Shown here piece by piece: positions 1 through 7,589 of a DNA stretch of 16,505 bases. Source of the stretch: Candidatus Bathyarchaeota archaeon (GTDB lineage: Archaea; Thermoproteota; Bathyarchaeia; Bathyarchaeales; DTEX01); assembly GCA_003601695.1 (NCBI GenBank), contig PIYH01000019.1:1-16505 (forward strand), in the 5' to 3' direction. A model generated the notes under the pieces. The model saw nothing but the letters and a program-made list of their open reading frames with translations. It was not told where the DNA came from and did no database searches. Position numbers and translations under genes: made by a program. How positions within the stretch are numbered: position 1 is the stretch's first letter; each line of letters opens with the position of its first letter.

Positions 1-1
1 A

Positions 2-385
2 TATAATTTATACGGCGCCTCGGAATGGGGCGGGCTGAAGATCGAGAATCTAAGCGATGAGAAAAGCCTGATCTGGCAGCTTCTTCTCAAGATTACGGAT
101 CTAAACAGAATCCGCAGAGGGATAAGAATAGGCGATGAAGAGCTCAGGATCGAAGAATCCTCAGAGGAGATCGTTAAGGCGAGAATTAAAGAATACATGG
201 TGGAGATAAACCTGAAGAAGAGGGTTCTGAGGCATAACTGCGATGATTGGCGTAAGGGAATGGAAGAAAAAAGACTCTGCAAACATATAGTTAAGATCTT
301 ATTCTCAATCAGTCCAGAAATTGCTTTAAAGATCCTTAAGAGCATGATTGAAGAGAAAGATGCGTGGAGCTTCGAGGCCTTCTAG
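2..385 (+). CDS. SWIM-type zinc-finger protein, 3' part
   Basis: The reading frame is open from base 2 to a TAG at 383-385, so the gene starts before the window; 127 residues are visible. Its middle holds a SWIM-like metal-binding pattern, H-x-C-D-D-W, then nine residues, then C-K-H-I. The usual CxCx(n)CxH has its first cysteine replaced by histidine. SWIM domains generally bind DNA or protein partners. The rest of the visible protein is charged and helical, with no membrane segment. No catalytic domain is visible, but most of the protein may lie outside the window. A second protein here (7909-8202) has a similar motif with the same W-to-C spacing. The SWIM assignment rests on motif reading only. 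Confidence 0.8.
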   Translation, partial: YNLYGASEWGGLKIENLSDEKSLIWQLLLKITDLNRIRRGIRIGDEELRIEESSEEIVKARIKEYMVEINLKKRVLRHNCDDWRKGMEEKRLCKHIVKILFSISPEIALKILKSMIEEKDAWSFEAF

Positions 386-460
386 ACGTTAAGTTATCCA
401 GTGTCTATAAATAGAATGCTTGAAGATTTCATTCTTAGTGGCTTCTTATAAGCGTATCTC

Positions 461-1267
461 TCATGGAATCGAATATCCAGCTTTAATCAGTAACTCCTTA
501 ACCTTCCTATAAGCGTATTTCGCGAGTTCTCTATTATCCATAATCTTTGATATAGGCTCAATTATGGTGACGTATCCATCGAAGCCTATTTCCCTCAGCC
601 CTCTGAAGGCATCGTAGAAATCTATTCCCTCCTCATCCCCTATTAAGCATCGTTCATAATAGAATCCCTTATATTTCATCACTCCTTCTGCAGATTTATC
701 CTTGGCTTCTCTTAGGCTCTGAACAGATACTTGAAAGATACGCTTCCCAAGCTTCTTCACAGCTTCAACTCCATACTTCTCCCAGCGATGAAGAGATTCG
801 CAGCGTCGAAGATAACTCCAAAGTTCTTCCTACCCACCTTGCCGCATGTCTTAGTTATAGAGTCAATTGTTTCAAGAGGGCCTCTCGTATGCGTTTGAGC
901 CGCGATCTTCAACCCATAGTCATCTGCGTAATCGCAGAGATTTTTCAAGAGTGTAAGTTTACGTTCCAAGTCTTCAAATACTCGCATCGCAATGTCTGAG
1001 CTAGGTTAACATATCCCTTGAAAACCTCAAGATCTGACTTGTAATCTTTAATTTCGGTCATATTTATGCATGAGATCTCCAATCCTAGATCGTCCGCTAC
1101 TCTTCTATACTCCGATGCCTCCTCCTTACTTGTCTCGTGAGTAACTTGGGTTGCCCTTAGCTCAACAGCATCATATCTGATATTCGACGCAAACTTAGCT
1201 CCAGCACGGTTATTTGGCAATAGCGATACTTAACCTCTGTTATCCTTCCGGGGAGAGATATCTTCAT
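461..1267 (-). pseudogene. Sugar phosphate isomerase/epimerase (TIM barrel), frameshifted
   Basis: Three consecutive reading-frame segments on the minus strand together spell an almost full-length protein of the xylose-isomerase-like/AP endonuclease 2 family. An ATG at 1267 gives MKISLPGRITEVKYRYC. The frame then shifts near 1220-1235 into a segment containing DAVELRATQV and DLGLEISCI. It shifts near 970-985 into LLKNLCDYADDYGLKIAAQTH and FGVIFDAANLFIAG, and near 780-790 into KYGVEAVKKLGKRIFQV and DGYVTIIEP, ending at TGA 461-463. The 807 bases equal about 269 codons, normal for the family, so the lesions are small indels rather than large deletions. A remnant is more likely than assembly error, because the neighbouring genes are clean. 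It is divergent from the amidohydrolase gene, with which it may once have worked. Confidence 0.85.
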
Positions 1268-1286
1268 GTGATCGACATCGAGAAAT

Positions 1287-1294
1287 CTTTATAG
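1287..1294 (+). promoter_or_regulatory. TATA box before amidohydrolase
   Basis: CTTTATAG fits the archaeal box A. It predicts transcription starting near 1315, leaving a leader of about 45 bases before the TTG start at 1362. The same AT-rich stretch could serve the divergent isomerase pseudogene. Inferred from position and composition only. Confidence 0.4.
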
Positions 1295-1361
1295 CTTGAT
1301 TGCTAGATTAAGATTTTGTCGTTAAAGAAAAATAAAGATGCAACAATATGGAGGCATCATT

Positions 1362-2507
1362 TTGAAAGAGGAAAGATACGACGTTGTAATTAAGAATGGA
1401 ACAGTGATCGATCCTTCCCAGGGAATTCATGAAGTTAAGGATGTAGCTATATCTGAGGGGAAGATAGTTGATGTTCGAAGGGGAATAAATGCTAGCGACT
1501 CCAAGTATGTCATAGATGCGGATGGAATGATCGTCACGCCTGGACTCATCGATATCCACACTCACTGCTGCTACAAAATAGCCCATCTAGGAGTAGATCC
1601 GGAACTACTCTGTCTAGCTAAAGGAAGCACAACTGTGGTTGATGCAGGCTCAACTGGAGAGCTGAACTTCATGGGCTTCAGAAGATACGTGATAGAAAAT
1701 TCCAGAACAAGGATCTTCGCTTTGATAAATATTGAGTCTCAGGGGATGATAGAATACGCCAGAGAGAATCAGAAGTGGCCGGACTTGATAACTGGAAGGG
1801 ATGAGATGTTCATAAATGTCGAAGGCACTCTTGAAGTGATCCGAAGGAACCGCGACGTTATCTTAGGCATCAAATGGGCTCATCACGGCTTAGAAGGTGT
1901 AAAGCTTGCCAGAAAGGCTGCTGACAAAGCTGGATGCTTACTTATGGCTGAGAATCATCATCAACCTGAAACTTTGAAATACATGAAGAAGGGAGATATC
2001 ATTACGCATCTATACCATGGAGTCAAAATTGAACAGCATGATGGGCTTCTCGACGCGAACTGGAAAGTTCAGCCTGAATTTTTCGAAGCTGCAAAGCGCG
2101 GGGTAATATTTGATGTTGGCCATGGAGCACATAGTTTCAGATGGCCAGTCGCTGAGAAGGGCATAGAGCAGGGAATAAGACCTCACACAATAAGCACAGA
2201 TATCCACGCTGAGAGCTTTAATGGTCCAGCTTATGATATGCCGACAGTTATGTCTAAGCTTCTCCATCTGGGATTATCTCTAGAAGAAGTTATAGAGGCT
2301 AGCACGGCGAGGCCCGCGGAGGCTATCGGGAAAAAAGGAGAGATTGGAACTCTAAAGCCGGGTGCATGTGGGGACGTGGCTGTGCTAAAGATGCTTGAAG
2401 GCAAGTTTCCTCTATTAGATGTTGAGGGTGAGGGGCGGATCTGCAAGAAGATTCTGAAAGCCGTTAAGGTTGTTCGAAACGGGGAGATAGTCTACAATGG
2501 TCTTTAA
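1362..2507 (+). CDS. Amidohydrolase/deacetylase family metallohydrolase
   Basis: This is a 381-residue cytoplasmic enzyme of the metal-dependent amidohydrolase superfamily, closest by motif memory to the dihydroorotase-like 'EF_0837/AHA_3915' amidohydrolase/deacetylase group. These enzymes hydrolyse amide or N-acetyl bonds; the substrate cannot be told here. The order is: N-terminal beta-sandwich start (YDVVIKNGTVIDPSQGI), metal-binding H66-T-H68 after TPGLID, a GIK lysine near 171 that is carboxylated in this fold, histidines near 199 and 216 (DIITHLYHG), aspartate 280 in ISTDIHAE, and the STARPAEAIG C-terminal signature. An ATG at 1338 would add eight residues, but GGAGG at 1350-1354 lies seven bases before TTG 1362, so I chose TTG. 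Both flanking minus-strand genes are decayed while this one is intact. Confidence 0.88.
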   Translation: MKEERYDVVIKNGTVIDPSQGIHEVKDVAISEGKIVDVRRGINASDSKYVIDADGMIVTPGLIDIHTHCCYKIAHLGVDPELLCLAKGSTTVVDAGSTGELNFMGFRRYVIENSRTRIFALINIESQGMIEYARENQKWPDLITGRDEMFINVEGTLEVIRRNRDVILGIKWAHHGLEGVKLARKAADKAGCLLMAENHHQPETLKYMKKGDIITHLYHGVKIEQHDGLLDANWKVQPEFFEAAKRGVIFDVGHGAHSFRWPVAEKGIEQGIRPHTISTDIHAESFNGPAYDMPTVMSKLLHLGLSLEEVIEASTARPAEAIGKKGEIGTLKPGACGDVAVLKMLEGKFPLLDVEGEGRICKKILKAVKVVRNGEIVYNGL

Positions 2508-2547
2508 GAGAATCTCCTAGCATCCCTCATTTTTCCTTTTCTAGCCC

Positions 2548-2967
2548 TCATATGAAGTGGCAGCAGTCATCACCAGCCATAAGTATCTTCGGCCTAGTGA
2601 ATTTGATTTCGGGATTAAAACCTTCAGTTGCAGCTTCATCTCCGATGCATATCAGCTTAAGTCCTATACGCGTTGCGTTTAGCTTCTTTAATGTCTCTGT
2701 ATGGAGACATCTGAATACCTTCACCTCCAAGGCTTTCTTGGATTTTCTAATAACTAAGTCGTGGACTTTATCGTTGAAGTGGCAGCAGAAGTATTCAGGA
2801 TTGCTCCTTCCAGTGAACTTCGCTATCTCCCTTCATCTCTGCTTTATCCTTTCGCAGTTTCACTTGGATAGAGCTTCAAGAGCTTCTTCTCCGTAGAGGT
2901 CAACGAGCGTATGACCCATAAACGCCAGTAGCATGTCACGGTAAATTATGTGGTCAACCTCAGACAT
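2548..2967 (-). pseudogene. L-2-amino-thiazoline-4-carboxylate hydrolase-like, two in-frame stops
   Basis: A single minus-strand frame of 139 codons runs from ATG 2967 to TGA at 2548-2550. It reads sensibly throughout (AFMGHTLVDLYGEEALEAL, PEYFCCHF, LKLICIGDEAATEGFNPEIK, TRPKILMAGDDCCHFI) but is interrupted by TGA at codon 36 (2860-2862) and codon 45 (2833-2835). There is no frameshift. The ending with a doubled-acid DDCC.F motif and the early 'YGEEALE' helix resemble the L-2-amino-thiazoline-4-carboxylic acid hydrolase-like family; that match is from memory and moderately sure. A frame change just after CHFI would extend it to 2504. It is most likely a recently disabled gene. The region otherwise holds only its upstream sequence and the AlaX promoter. 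Confidence 0.65.
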
Positions 2968-3040
2968 TCCCCATTGCGGATAAACATTTCTTTTTCGCTG
3001 CGCTATATGGCTTTCACATAGTCTTCATAACAAGGTAAAC

Positions 3041-3046
3041 TTTATC
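3041..3046 (+). promoter_or_regulatory. TATA box of AlaX gene, leaderless start
   Basis: AACTTTATC is centred about 25 bases before the ATG at 3068, and no Shine-Dalgarno site precedes the ATG. This spacing predicts a transcript that begins at or next to the start codon. Confidence 0.5.
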
Positions 3047-3067
3047 TTCTCCGCATCTTAACCTCTC

Positions 3068-3790
3068 ATGGTGAATCCTTTGACTAAAGCCCTCTACCTA
3101 GAGGACAGCTACCTTAAAGAATGCAGTGCCACAGTTATCTCCGTAACGAATGGTAAATATGTAGTTCTTGACCAAACTGTCTTCTATCCGAAGGGCGGAG
3201 GTCAACCATGGGATACTGGAAAGATGATAAGAAACGGCGAGGTCTTCAACGTCGTTTACGTGGGAAAATTTTCGGGGGAGATCTCGCACGAGGTTGATCA
3301 TCCCGGATTGAAAACGGGAGATAAGGTTCATTGCATCTTAGACTGGGAGAGACGATACAGACTTATGAGAAGCCATACGGCAGCGCATGTCTTCGCCTCA
3401 CTCATCTGTAACGGAGAGGGTGCACTGGTCACGGGAAACGATCTTGGCTTAGATAAGATACGGTTCGACTTCAGCCTAGAAAGCCTCAACAGGGAAACTA
3501 TCCTAAAGTATGTGGAGAAGGCTAATGAGCTCTTCAAGAAGGATATTCCAGTAAAGACGTACTGGCTTCCGAGGGAGGAAGCTCTGAAGATACCGGGCGT
3601 CATAAAGATGGCTGAAGCTCTTCCGCCAAACACACCTAAGCTCCGCATAGTCGAGATAGTTGGAGTTGACAAGCAAGCTGACGGCGGAACACACGTGAGA
3701 AACTTGAGGGAAGTAGGCCAGATAGAGTTTTTGAAGGCTGTAAGTAAGGGAAAGAAGAATAAGCGAATCTACTTCAGAATACTTCCCTAA
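3068..3790 (+). CDS. alaX: Alanyl-tRNA editing protein AlaX
   Basis: This free-standing editing protein would hydrolyse mischarged Ser-tRNA(Ala) or Gly-tRNA(Ala) in the cytosol, a copy of the editing domain of alanyl-tRNA synthetase. At 240 residues it is the medium form (AlaX-M). Visible motifs are FYPKGGGQPWDTG (39-51), the zinc motif HTAAH (H103, H107) and DGGTHVRNLREVG (205-217). In the classic CGGTH motif the first residue is a zinc-binding cysteine; here it is D205, leaving H103, H107 and H209 as clear ligands. I believe this aspartate variant occurs in other archaeal AlaX proteins. The start fits a leaderless transcript. The tRNA thiolase gene follows 47 bases later in the same direction. 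Confidence 0.92.
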   Translation: MVNPLTKALYLEDSYLKECSATVISVTNGKYVVLDQTVFYPKGGGQPWDTGKMIRNGEVFNVVYVGKFSGEISHEVDHPGLKTGDKVHCILDWERRYRLMRSHTAAHVFASLICNGEGALVTGNDLGLDKIRFDFSLESLNRETILKYVEKANELFKKDIPVKTYWLPREEALKIPGVIKMAEALPPNTPKLRIVEIVGVDKQADGGTHVRNLREVGQIEFLKAVSKGKKNKRIYFRILP

Positions 3791-3837
3791 CAGCGAACGA
3801 ATCATTTGGGCATTCGGGAGGAAACGGAGTTCAGATC

Positions 3838-4767
3838 ATGCCTAGAAAGTGTAGTAGATGTGGCTCTGCAAATGCTGAGGTAAGCCTTCCATACGCTAAG
3901 CTCTCCCTCTGCCGCGACTGCTTTCTAGAATACTATATACACAGAGTTAAGCGTACAGTTGAGAAGTACAGGATGTTCCGAAAAGGCGAGGCGGTAGGTG
4001 TTGCTGTTTCAGGAGGGAAGGATAGCGCCGCTCTCCTCCACAGCTTACGTAGAGCTTTTCTATCTCAGAAAATCGTAGCTCTCCATGTTAACCTTGGAAT
4101 CCCCGAGTACTCAGATCGCTGTCAAGAAGAGGCGGAGAGACTCGCCGAGTCTGTAGGCGTGGACATCTATATACTGGACTTAAAAAGGGAGGAGAATGTA
4201 AGTCTAAGCGACTTCAAAAGAACAATCTATAAGAAAAAGATATGCTCAGTCTGTGGAACGATAAAGAGACATAGTTTTGAGGAGATAGCTGGAAGAGCCG
4301 GAGTTAAGGTTTTAGCAACAGGACACAACATGGACGATATCCTCAGCTTTATGCTCAGCAGTCTTTTCACAAAGCAGTGGGCACAGCTAGTCAGGCTTAA
4401 GCCCGTTCTCCCTCCTCTTTTCTCATGGATGACGCGTAAAGTTAAGCCGCTCATAAAAATCTCCGGAAGGGAGAATCTCCTATACTGCCTATACGCTGGA
4501 GTTCCCTTCACGGAGATCGAATGCCCATACTCTAAGGGGGCGAAGACGAAGGAGAGACTAAAAGCTCTTGAAATCCTATCAATGAATAACCCGAATATTA
4601 AATATCAAGCCCTAGACGCCTTCTTGGAGATCTCCAAGATTCTTGAGGAGAAGATCAAGCTTCCGAAGGCTACGCCATGCGTGAAATGCGGCTTTCCATC
4701 ACGGGACGGCATATGCGCATACTGTAAGAGAATGGCGTATGTGAAAGAGATTCTATCGAATGGATGA
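3838..4767 (+). CDS. tRNA uridine 2-sulfurtransferase, TtuA/Ncs6 family
   Basis: This 309-residue PP-loop enzyme adenylates a tRNA uridine and replaces its oxygen with sulfur, either at U54 (TtuA) or wobble U34 (Ncs6/Ctu1); the sequence alone does not separate the two. The order is: N-terminal zinc finger C5/C8/C25/C28, PP-loop SGGKDS (58-63), C136-x-x-C139 and TGHNMDD (161-167), C229 in IECPYS, and C-terminal zinc finger C281/C284/C293/C296. C136, C139 and C229 match the three cysteines that hold the 4Fe-4S cluster in TtuA. A purine-rich GGAAACGGAG precedes the ATG. It sits directly behind alaX, making a small tRNA-quality pair. Confidence 0.9.
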   Translation: MPRKCSRCGSANAEVSLPYAKLSLCRDCFLEYYIHRVKRTVEKYRMFRKGEAVGVAVSGGKDSAALLHSLRRAFLSQKIVALHVNLGIPEYSDRCQEEAERLAESVGVDIYILDLKREENVSLSDFKRTIYKKKICSVCGTIKRHSFEEIAGRAGVKVLATGHNMDDILSFMLSSLFTKQWAQLVRLKPVLPPLFSWMTRKVKPLIKISGRENLLYCLYAGVPFTEIECPYSKGAKTKERLKALEILSMNNPNIKYQALDAFLEISKILEEKIKLPKATPCVKCGFPSRDGICAYCKRMAYVKEILSNG

Positions 4768-4839
4768 GCCGAGATGTCAGCTCATTACTACTACGTAGCA
4801 TCCTTTTCATTTCATGAAGGAAAGAGTAAAAAGCACGGC

Positions 4840-4848
4840 TTTAATATA
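4840..4848 (+). promoter_or_regulatory. TATA box of triosephosphate isomerase
   Basis: TTTAATATA predicts a transcription start near 4870. That lies after the ATG at 4857 and before the ATG at 4887, so it helps to decide the start codon of the gene. Confidence 0.45.
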
Positions 4849-4886
4849 ATGATGGAATGTCTAAAACATTTGTGGAAGTGATTCAT

Positions 4887-5573
4887 ATGGCTAAGATAAA
4901 AACTCCAATAGTGATCGTGAACTTTAAAACATACGCCGAAGGGACGGGGAGAAAAGCGCTTGAACTCGCCAAGGCAGCTGAAGAAGTAAGCCGTGAAACA
5001 GATGTATGCTTCTCAGTTGCACCCCAATTCGTCGACATACCCACAATTGTGCGAGAGGTGAAGATACCTGTCTTCGCACAACATATAGATCCAATAAAGC
5101 CTGGAAGCCACACCGGCCATATTCTCCCAGAGGCTATTAAAGAAGCAGGAGCGGATGGAACACTGATTAATCACTCGGAACGCAGATTGAGGCTAGCCGA
5201 CATAGATGCCGCCATCACGATGGCACGCGAAATCGGCTTAGTAACAGTAGTCTGCACAAATAATACACCCGTCAGCGCGGCGGCAGCCGCTCTGAAGCCA
5301 GATATGATCGCAGTTGAGCCTCCGGAGCTCATAGGCACAGGTATACCGGTATCAAAGGCTAAACCTGAAGTTGTAACGAGCACAGTTGAGGCTGTTAAGA
5401 AGATCAACCCAGATGTCACCGTTCTATGCGGCGCCGGAATAACTAATGGAGACGATGTGACGGCCGCTCTGAAACTTGGAACTGAAGGCGTCTTAGTTGC
5501 AAGCGGCATAGTGAAGGCGAAGGATCCACGTAAAGTTATGGGGGAATTCGCAGAAGCAGCTAGGAATGTCTAA
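4887..5573 (+). CDS. tpiA: Triosephosphate isomerase
   Basis: The enzyme interconverts dihydroxyacetone phosphate and glyceraldehyde 3-phosphate in glycolysis and gluconeogenesis. At 228 residues it is the short archaeal form, usually a tetramer (about 250 residues in bacteria and eukaryotes). Catalytic residues are visible: N12 and K14 in VNFKTY, H96 in INHSERR and E144 in AVEPPELIGTG; the phosphate-binding GAG and LVASG segments follow. An earlier in-frame ATG at 4857 adds ten residues, but GGAAGTGAT at 4874-4882 is well placed for ATG 4887 and the predicted transcript starts after 4857. The DUF89 gene follows 20 bases later. Confidence 0.96.
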   Translation: MAKIKTPIVIVNFKTYAEGTGRKALELAKAAEEVSRETDVCFSVAPQFVDIPTIVREVKIPVFAQHIDPIKPGSHTGHILPEAIKEAGADGTLINHSERRLRLADIDAAITMAREIGLVTVVCTNNTPVSAAAAALKPDMIAVEPPELIGTGIPVSKAKPEVVTSTVEAVKKINPDVTVLCGAGITNGDDVTAALKLGTEGVLVASGIVKAKDPRKVMGEFAEAARNV

Positions 5574-5593
5574 ATCTAATTGAGGCATACGGT

Positions 5594-6478
5594 TTGAAGG
5601 TTACGTTCTACTGCTCCCTCTGCCTCTTCAAGAGAGGATACGAAGCGATCCTCGAAGCAACTGAAGATGCGAAGACGCGTTTTGAAGCTATTCAAAAACT
5701 CCTCCATCTTCTCTCTGAAGAATTTAAGCCCACATCTGTGCCCGCAGTCATAGGAACGATGAGGGAGAGACTCATCAAGAAAACTACGGGAAATCCGGAT
5801 CCCTACGCTAGAAAGAAAAGAATCAGCAACGTGGAAGCTCTAAAGATTCTTCCCTACGCCGAGAATATGATCTCCTCGAAGCGGAGCGCTGAAGAACGCT
5901 TCCGAACAGCAACTCTCATAGCGATCGTTGGGAATATAATCGAGTTTGGCATCCCCGGAAATGAATTCACATTTGAGGAGATCAGATGGCTCATCGAGCG
6001 GGCTGAAGAAGAACTAGCAATAGACGATATTCAAGAAGCGTTCAGAACTGCACATAGAGCGAAGTCCATTTTCTTCTTAACCGATAATGCGGGAGAAATA
6101 GCCTTCGACACCCTCTTAGTGAAGGAGCTGAAAAGAATAACGGAGAATGGGAAGGTAATAGTGGGCGTTAAAGGAAAGCCAACGATTAACGACGCAACGT
6201 TGGAGGACGCTATATTCGTTGGAATGGATAAAGTAGCCGATGAAATAGTGACGACGGGATCGGACGCCATAGGATTCATTCCATCAGAATTAAGCAACGA
6301 CTTCCTAGAGACCTATGAAGACTCAGACTTCGTAGTGGCGAAGGGGATGGCATATGCTGAAACCTTAACCGAATTCAAACTTGAAAAGCCTCATCTCCTA
6401 CTCTTGAGAACTAAATGTCCAACAGTGGCAAAGTACTTCGGCGTTCCAAGATATAGAAACATTGCTAAGATGCTTTAG
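5594..6478 (+). CDS. DUF89 (ARMT1-like) metal-dependent phosphatase
   Basis: This 294-residue protein belongs to the DUF89 family, whose studied members are metal-dependent phosphatases acting on sugar or metabolite phosphates, often as damage-control enzymes. Features are an N-terminal CxxC (C7, C10), the family signature TDNAGE (163-168) with metal-binding D164/N165, GKPTINDAT (194-202), TTGSDAIG near 220-227, and the C-terminal VAKGMAYAETLTE. The start is TTG, with TGAGG about nine bases upstream; no better start exists. It lies 20 bases after tpiA and 22 bases before the CDP-alcohol phosphotransferase, so the three are probably co-transcribed. The natural substrate is unknown; the downstream gene offers a candidate (see findings). 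Confidence 0.9.
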   Translation: MKVTFYCSLCLFKRGYEAILEATEDAKTRFEAIQKLLHLLSEEFKPTSVPAVIGTMRERLIKKTTGNPDPYARKKRISNVEALKILPYAENMISSKRSAEERFRTATLIAIVGNIIEFGIPGNEFTFEEIRWLIERAEEELAIDDIQEAFRTAHRAKSIFFLTDNAGEIAFDTLLVKELKRITENGKVIVGVKGKPTINDATLEDAIFVGMDKVADEIVTTGSDAIGFIPSELSNDFLETYEDSDFVVAKGMAYAETLTEFKLEKPHLLLLRTKCPTVAKYFGVPRYRNIAKML

Positions 6479-6500
6479 AAGTATAGGATGGAGAGAATGA

Positions 6501-7121
6501 TTGCTCACAAAATTTAAGAAGAAGGTTCAGTCACTCCTGAGAACTGAGGCTGAAATAGCTTATAACGTTGGATTAACGCCGAATCATCTCACCATGGCGG
6601 GAGCATTTTTAGGAGTCTCATCAGGAATGCTTTATTGGATGGCGGGTGTTTCAGCCCCGGATCCGTTGAGAAGCAAAACATGCATGTTTCTAGCACTCAT
6701 TTTTCTTTTAGCCTCAGGATTCCTAGACGCTCTAGACGGAGCTCTTGCTAGAATCTATAAGAAGACATCCGCGGCAGGAGCATTTCTAGACTCGCTTCTC
6801 GACCGATATGTTGACTCCGCCGTGTACTTTGGAATAATCATGGGTGAACTATGTGATCTTCTTTGGGGAATCCTAGCTCTAATAGGCTCTCTTCTTACAA
6901 GTTATGTCCGAGCTAAATCCGAATCGCTGAAGATCCCCATGGAATCCGTCGGATTCTTTGAGAGAGCTGAGAGAATAATATTGATCGTCGCGTCGAGCAT
7001 AATTAGTCTCTTCTGGCTTGAAGCCCTAAACTGGGGAATCCTCATCTTAGCGATTGTAACGAACCTGACGATTCTTCAACGCATAATCTTCTTCTTCAAA
7101 TCATGTAATAGATGTAAATAA
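6501..7121 (+). CDS. CDP-alcohol phosphotransferase, probable archaetidylinositol-phosphate synthase
   Basis: This is an integral membrane enzyme of 206 residues. It carries the complete CDP-alcohol phosphotransferase motif: D76, D79-G80, A83-R84, G93, D97 and D101, with the standard spacing DxxDGxxARx8GxxxDxxxD. Hydrophobic helices surround it (about 30-50, 60-75, 103-135, 150-190). Archaeal members of this length with a TPNHLT N-terminal segment usually transfer CDP-archaeol onto inositol 1-phosphate, giving archaetidylinositol phosphate for membrane lipids; another head group cannot be excluded. The start is TTG 6501, with GGAG at 6490-6493; the nearby ATG 6497 is out of frame. It is probably in one operon with the DUF89 gene. 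Confidence 0.85.
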   Translation: MLTKFKKKVQSLLRTEAEIAYNVGLTPNHLTMAGAFLGVSSGMLYWMAGVSAPDPLRSKTCMFLALIFLLASGFLDALDGALARIYKKTSAAGAFLDSLLDRYVDSAVYFGIIMGELCDLLWGILALIGSLLTSYVRAKSESLKIPMESVGFFERAERIILIVASSIISLFWLEALNWGILILAIVTNLTILQRIIFFFKSCNRCK

Positions 7122-7153
7122 TTAAGGGCGGCTCAGATACTATTATTCGACAT

Positions 7154-7441
7154 CTACCGCCTCCATCTTCTACTCTTTCTCGCCTCCTTGGATCTCACTT
7201 TCACAAGACCCATATGTACGGCGCATGAGATGCAATAGTACTTCGTTTCTATTCGACTTGGCAGATATGCGCCTTTTTGGCGGAGCTCATTTGCAAGAGC
7301 AGGATCAACAATCGATATTCTCCTGGTCACCTTCTTAGCCTTGTCTCTTGGGACTAGCTCGCCGCACATGCTACATTGAACATAGTCGCTTCTACCTTTC
7401 TGCCCCTTAGATCTTCCTCTACTCTTCCTCTTGATCGGCAT
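7154..7441 (-). CDS. rps26e: Small ribosomal subunit protein eS26
   Basis: A 95-residue basic ribosomal protein with the eS26 zinc ribbon: C23, C26 and C70, C73 (YCISCAVH), plus the family pattern VPRDKAKKVTR and VKVRS. In eukaryotes eS26 binds mRNA near the exit channel; archaeal copies occupy the same small-subunit region. A GTG at 7450 would add three residues (MKK), but archaeal homologues begin with MPxKRKSRGR, so I chose the ATG at 7441. I see no clear Shine-Dalgarno site. It converges on the CDP-alcohol phosphotransferase gene and diverges from the small zinc-protein gene at 7590. Confidence 0.95.
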   Translation of the reverse strand: MPIKRKSRGRSKGQKGRSDYVQCSMCGELVPRDKAKKVTRRISIVDPALANELRQKGAYLPSRIETKYYCISCAVHMGLVKVRSKEARKSRRWRR

Positions 7442-7550
7442 CTTTTTCACGTTTCAATTTTAGATGGAACATTTAGAAATGGAACAACTATACACTTATA
7501 TCTTTCTGATTGAATACTGATCTTAACGTCTTAGAGCGTGAAAACACCAA

Positions 7551-7557
7551 TTTATAA
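7551..7557 (+). promoter_or_regulatory. TATA box before small zinc protein
   Basis: TTTATAA lies about 35 bases before ATG 7590, predicting a leader of only about 10 bases. That leader would start close to or inside the Shine-Dalgarno-like GGTGATC at 7579-7585. Confidence 0.4.
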
Positions 7558-7589
7558 CGATGAGATCTCGGATTTAAAGGTGATCTTTG

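Noticed and set aside
447..517. ATAAGCGTAT occurring near 448 and 508
   Set aside because: Short repeat inside and beside a decayed gene, with no further copies or structure seen; likely chance.
2833..2862. Selenocysteine or reassigned TGA in the broken minus-strand gene
   Set aside because: TGA is used as a normal stop by other genes here (for example 4765-4767 and 7809-7811), and I see no obvious selenocysteine insertion hairpin; kept only as a remote option in the findings.
2552..2896. Plus-strand open frame of 114 codons
   Set aside because: It is antisense to the thiazoline-hydrolase-like remnant, which carries the family-like residues; the plus frame shows no motif.
4801..4830. TCCTT...AAGGA inverted pair before the tpiA promoter
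   Set aside because: Stem of only five bases and no T-run after it; too weak to call a terminator or operator.
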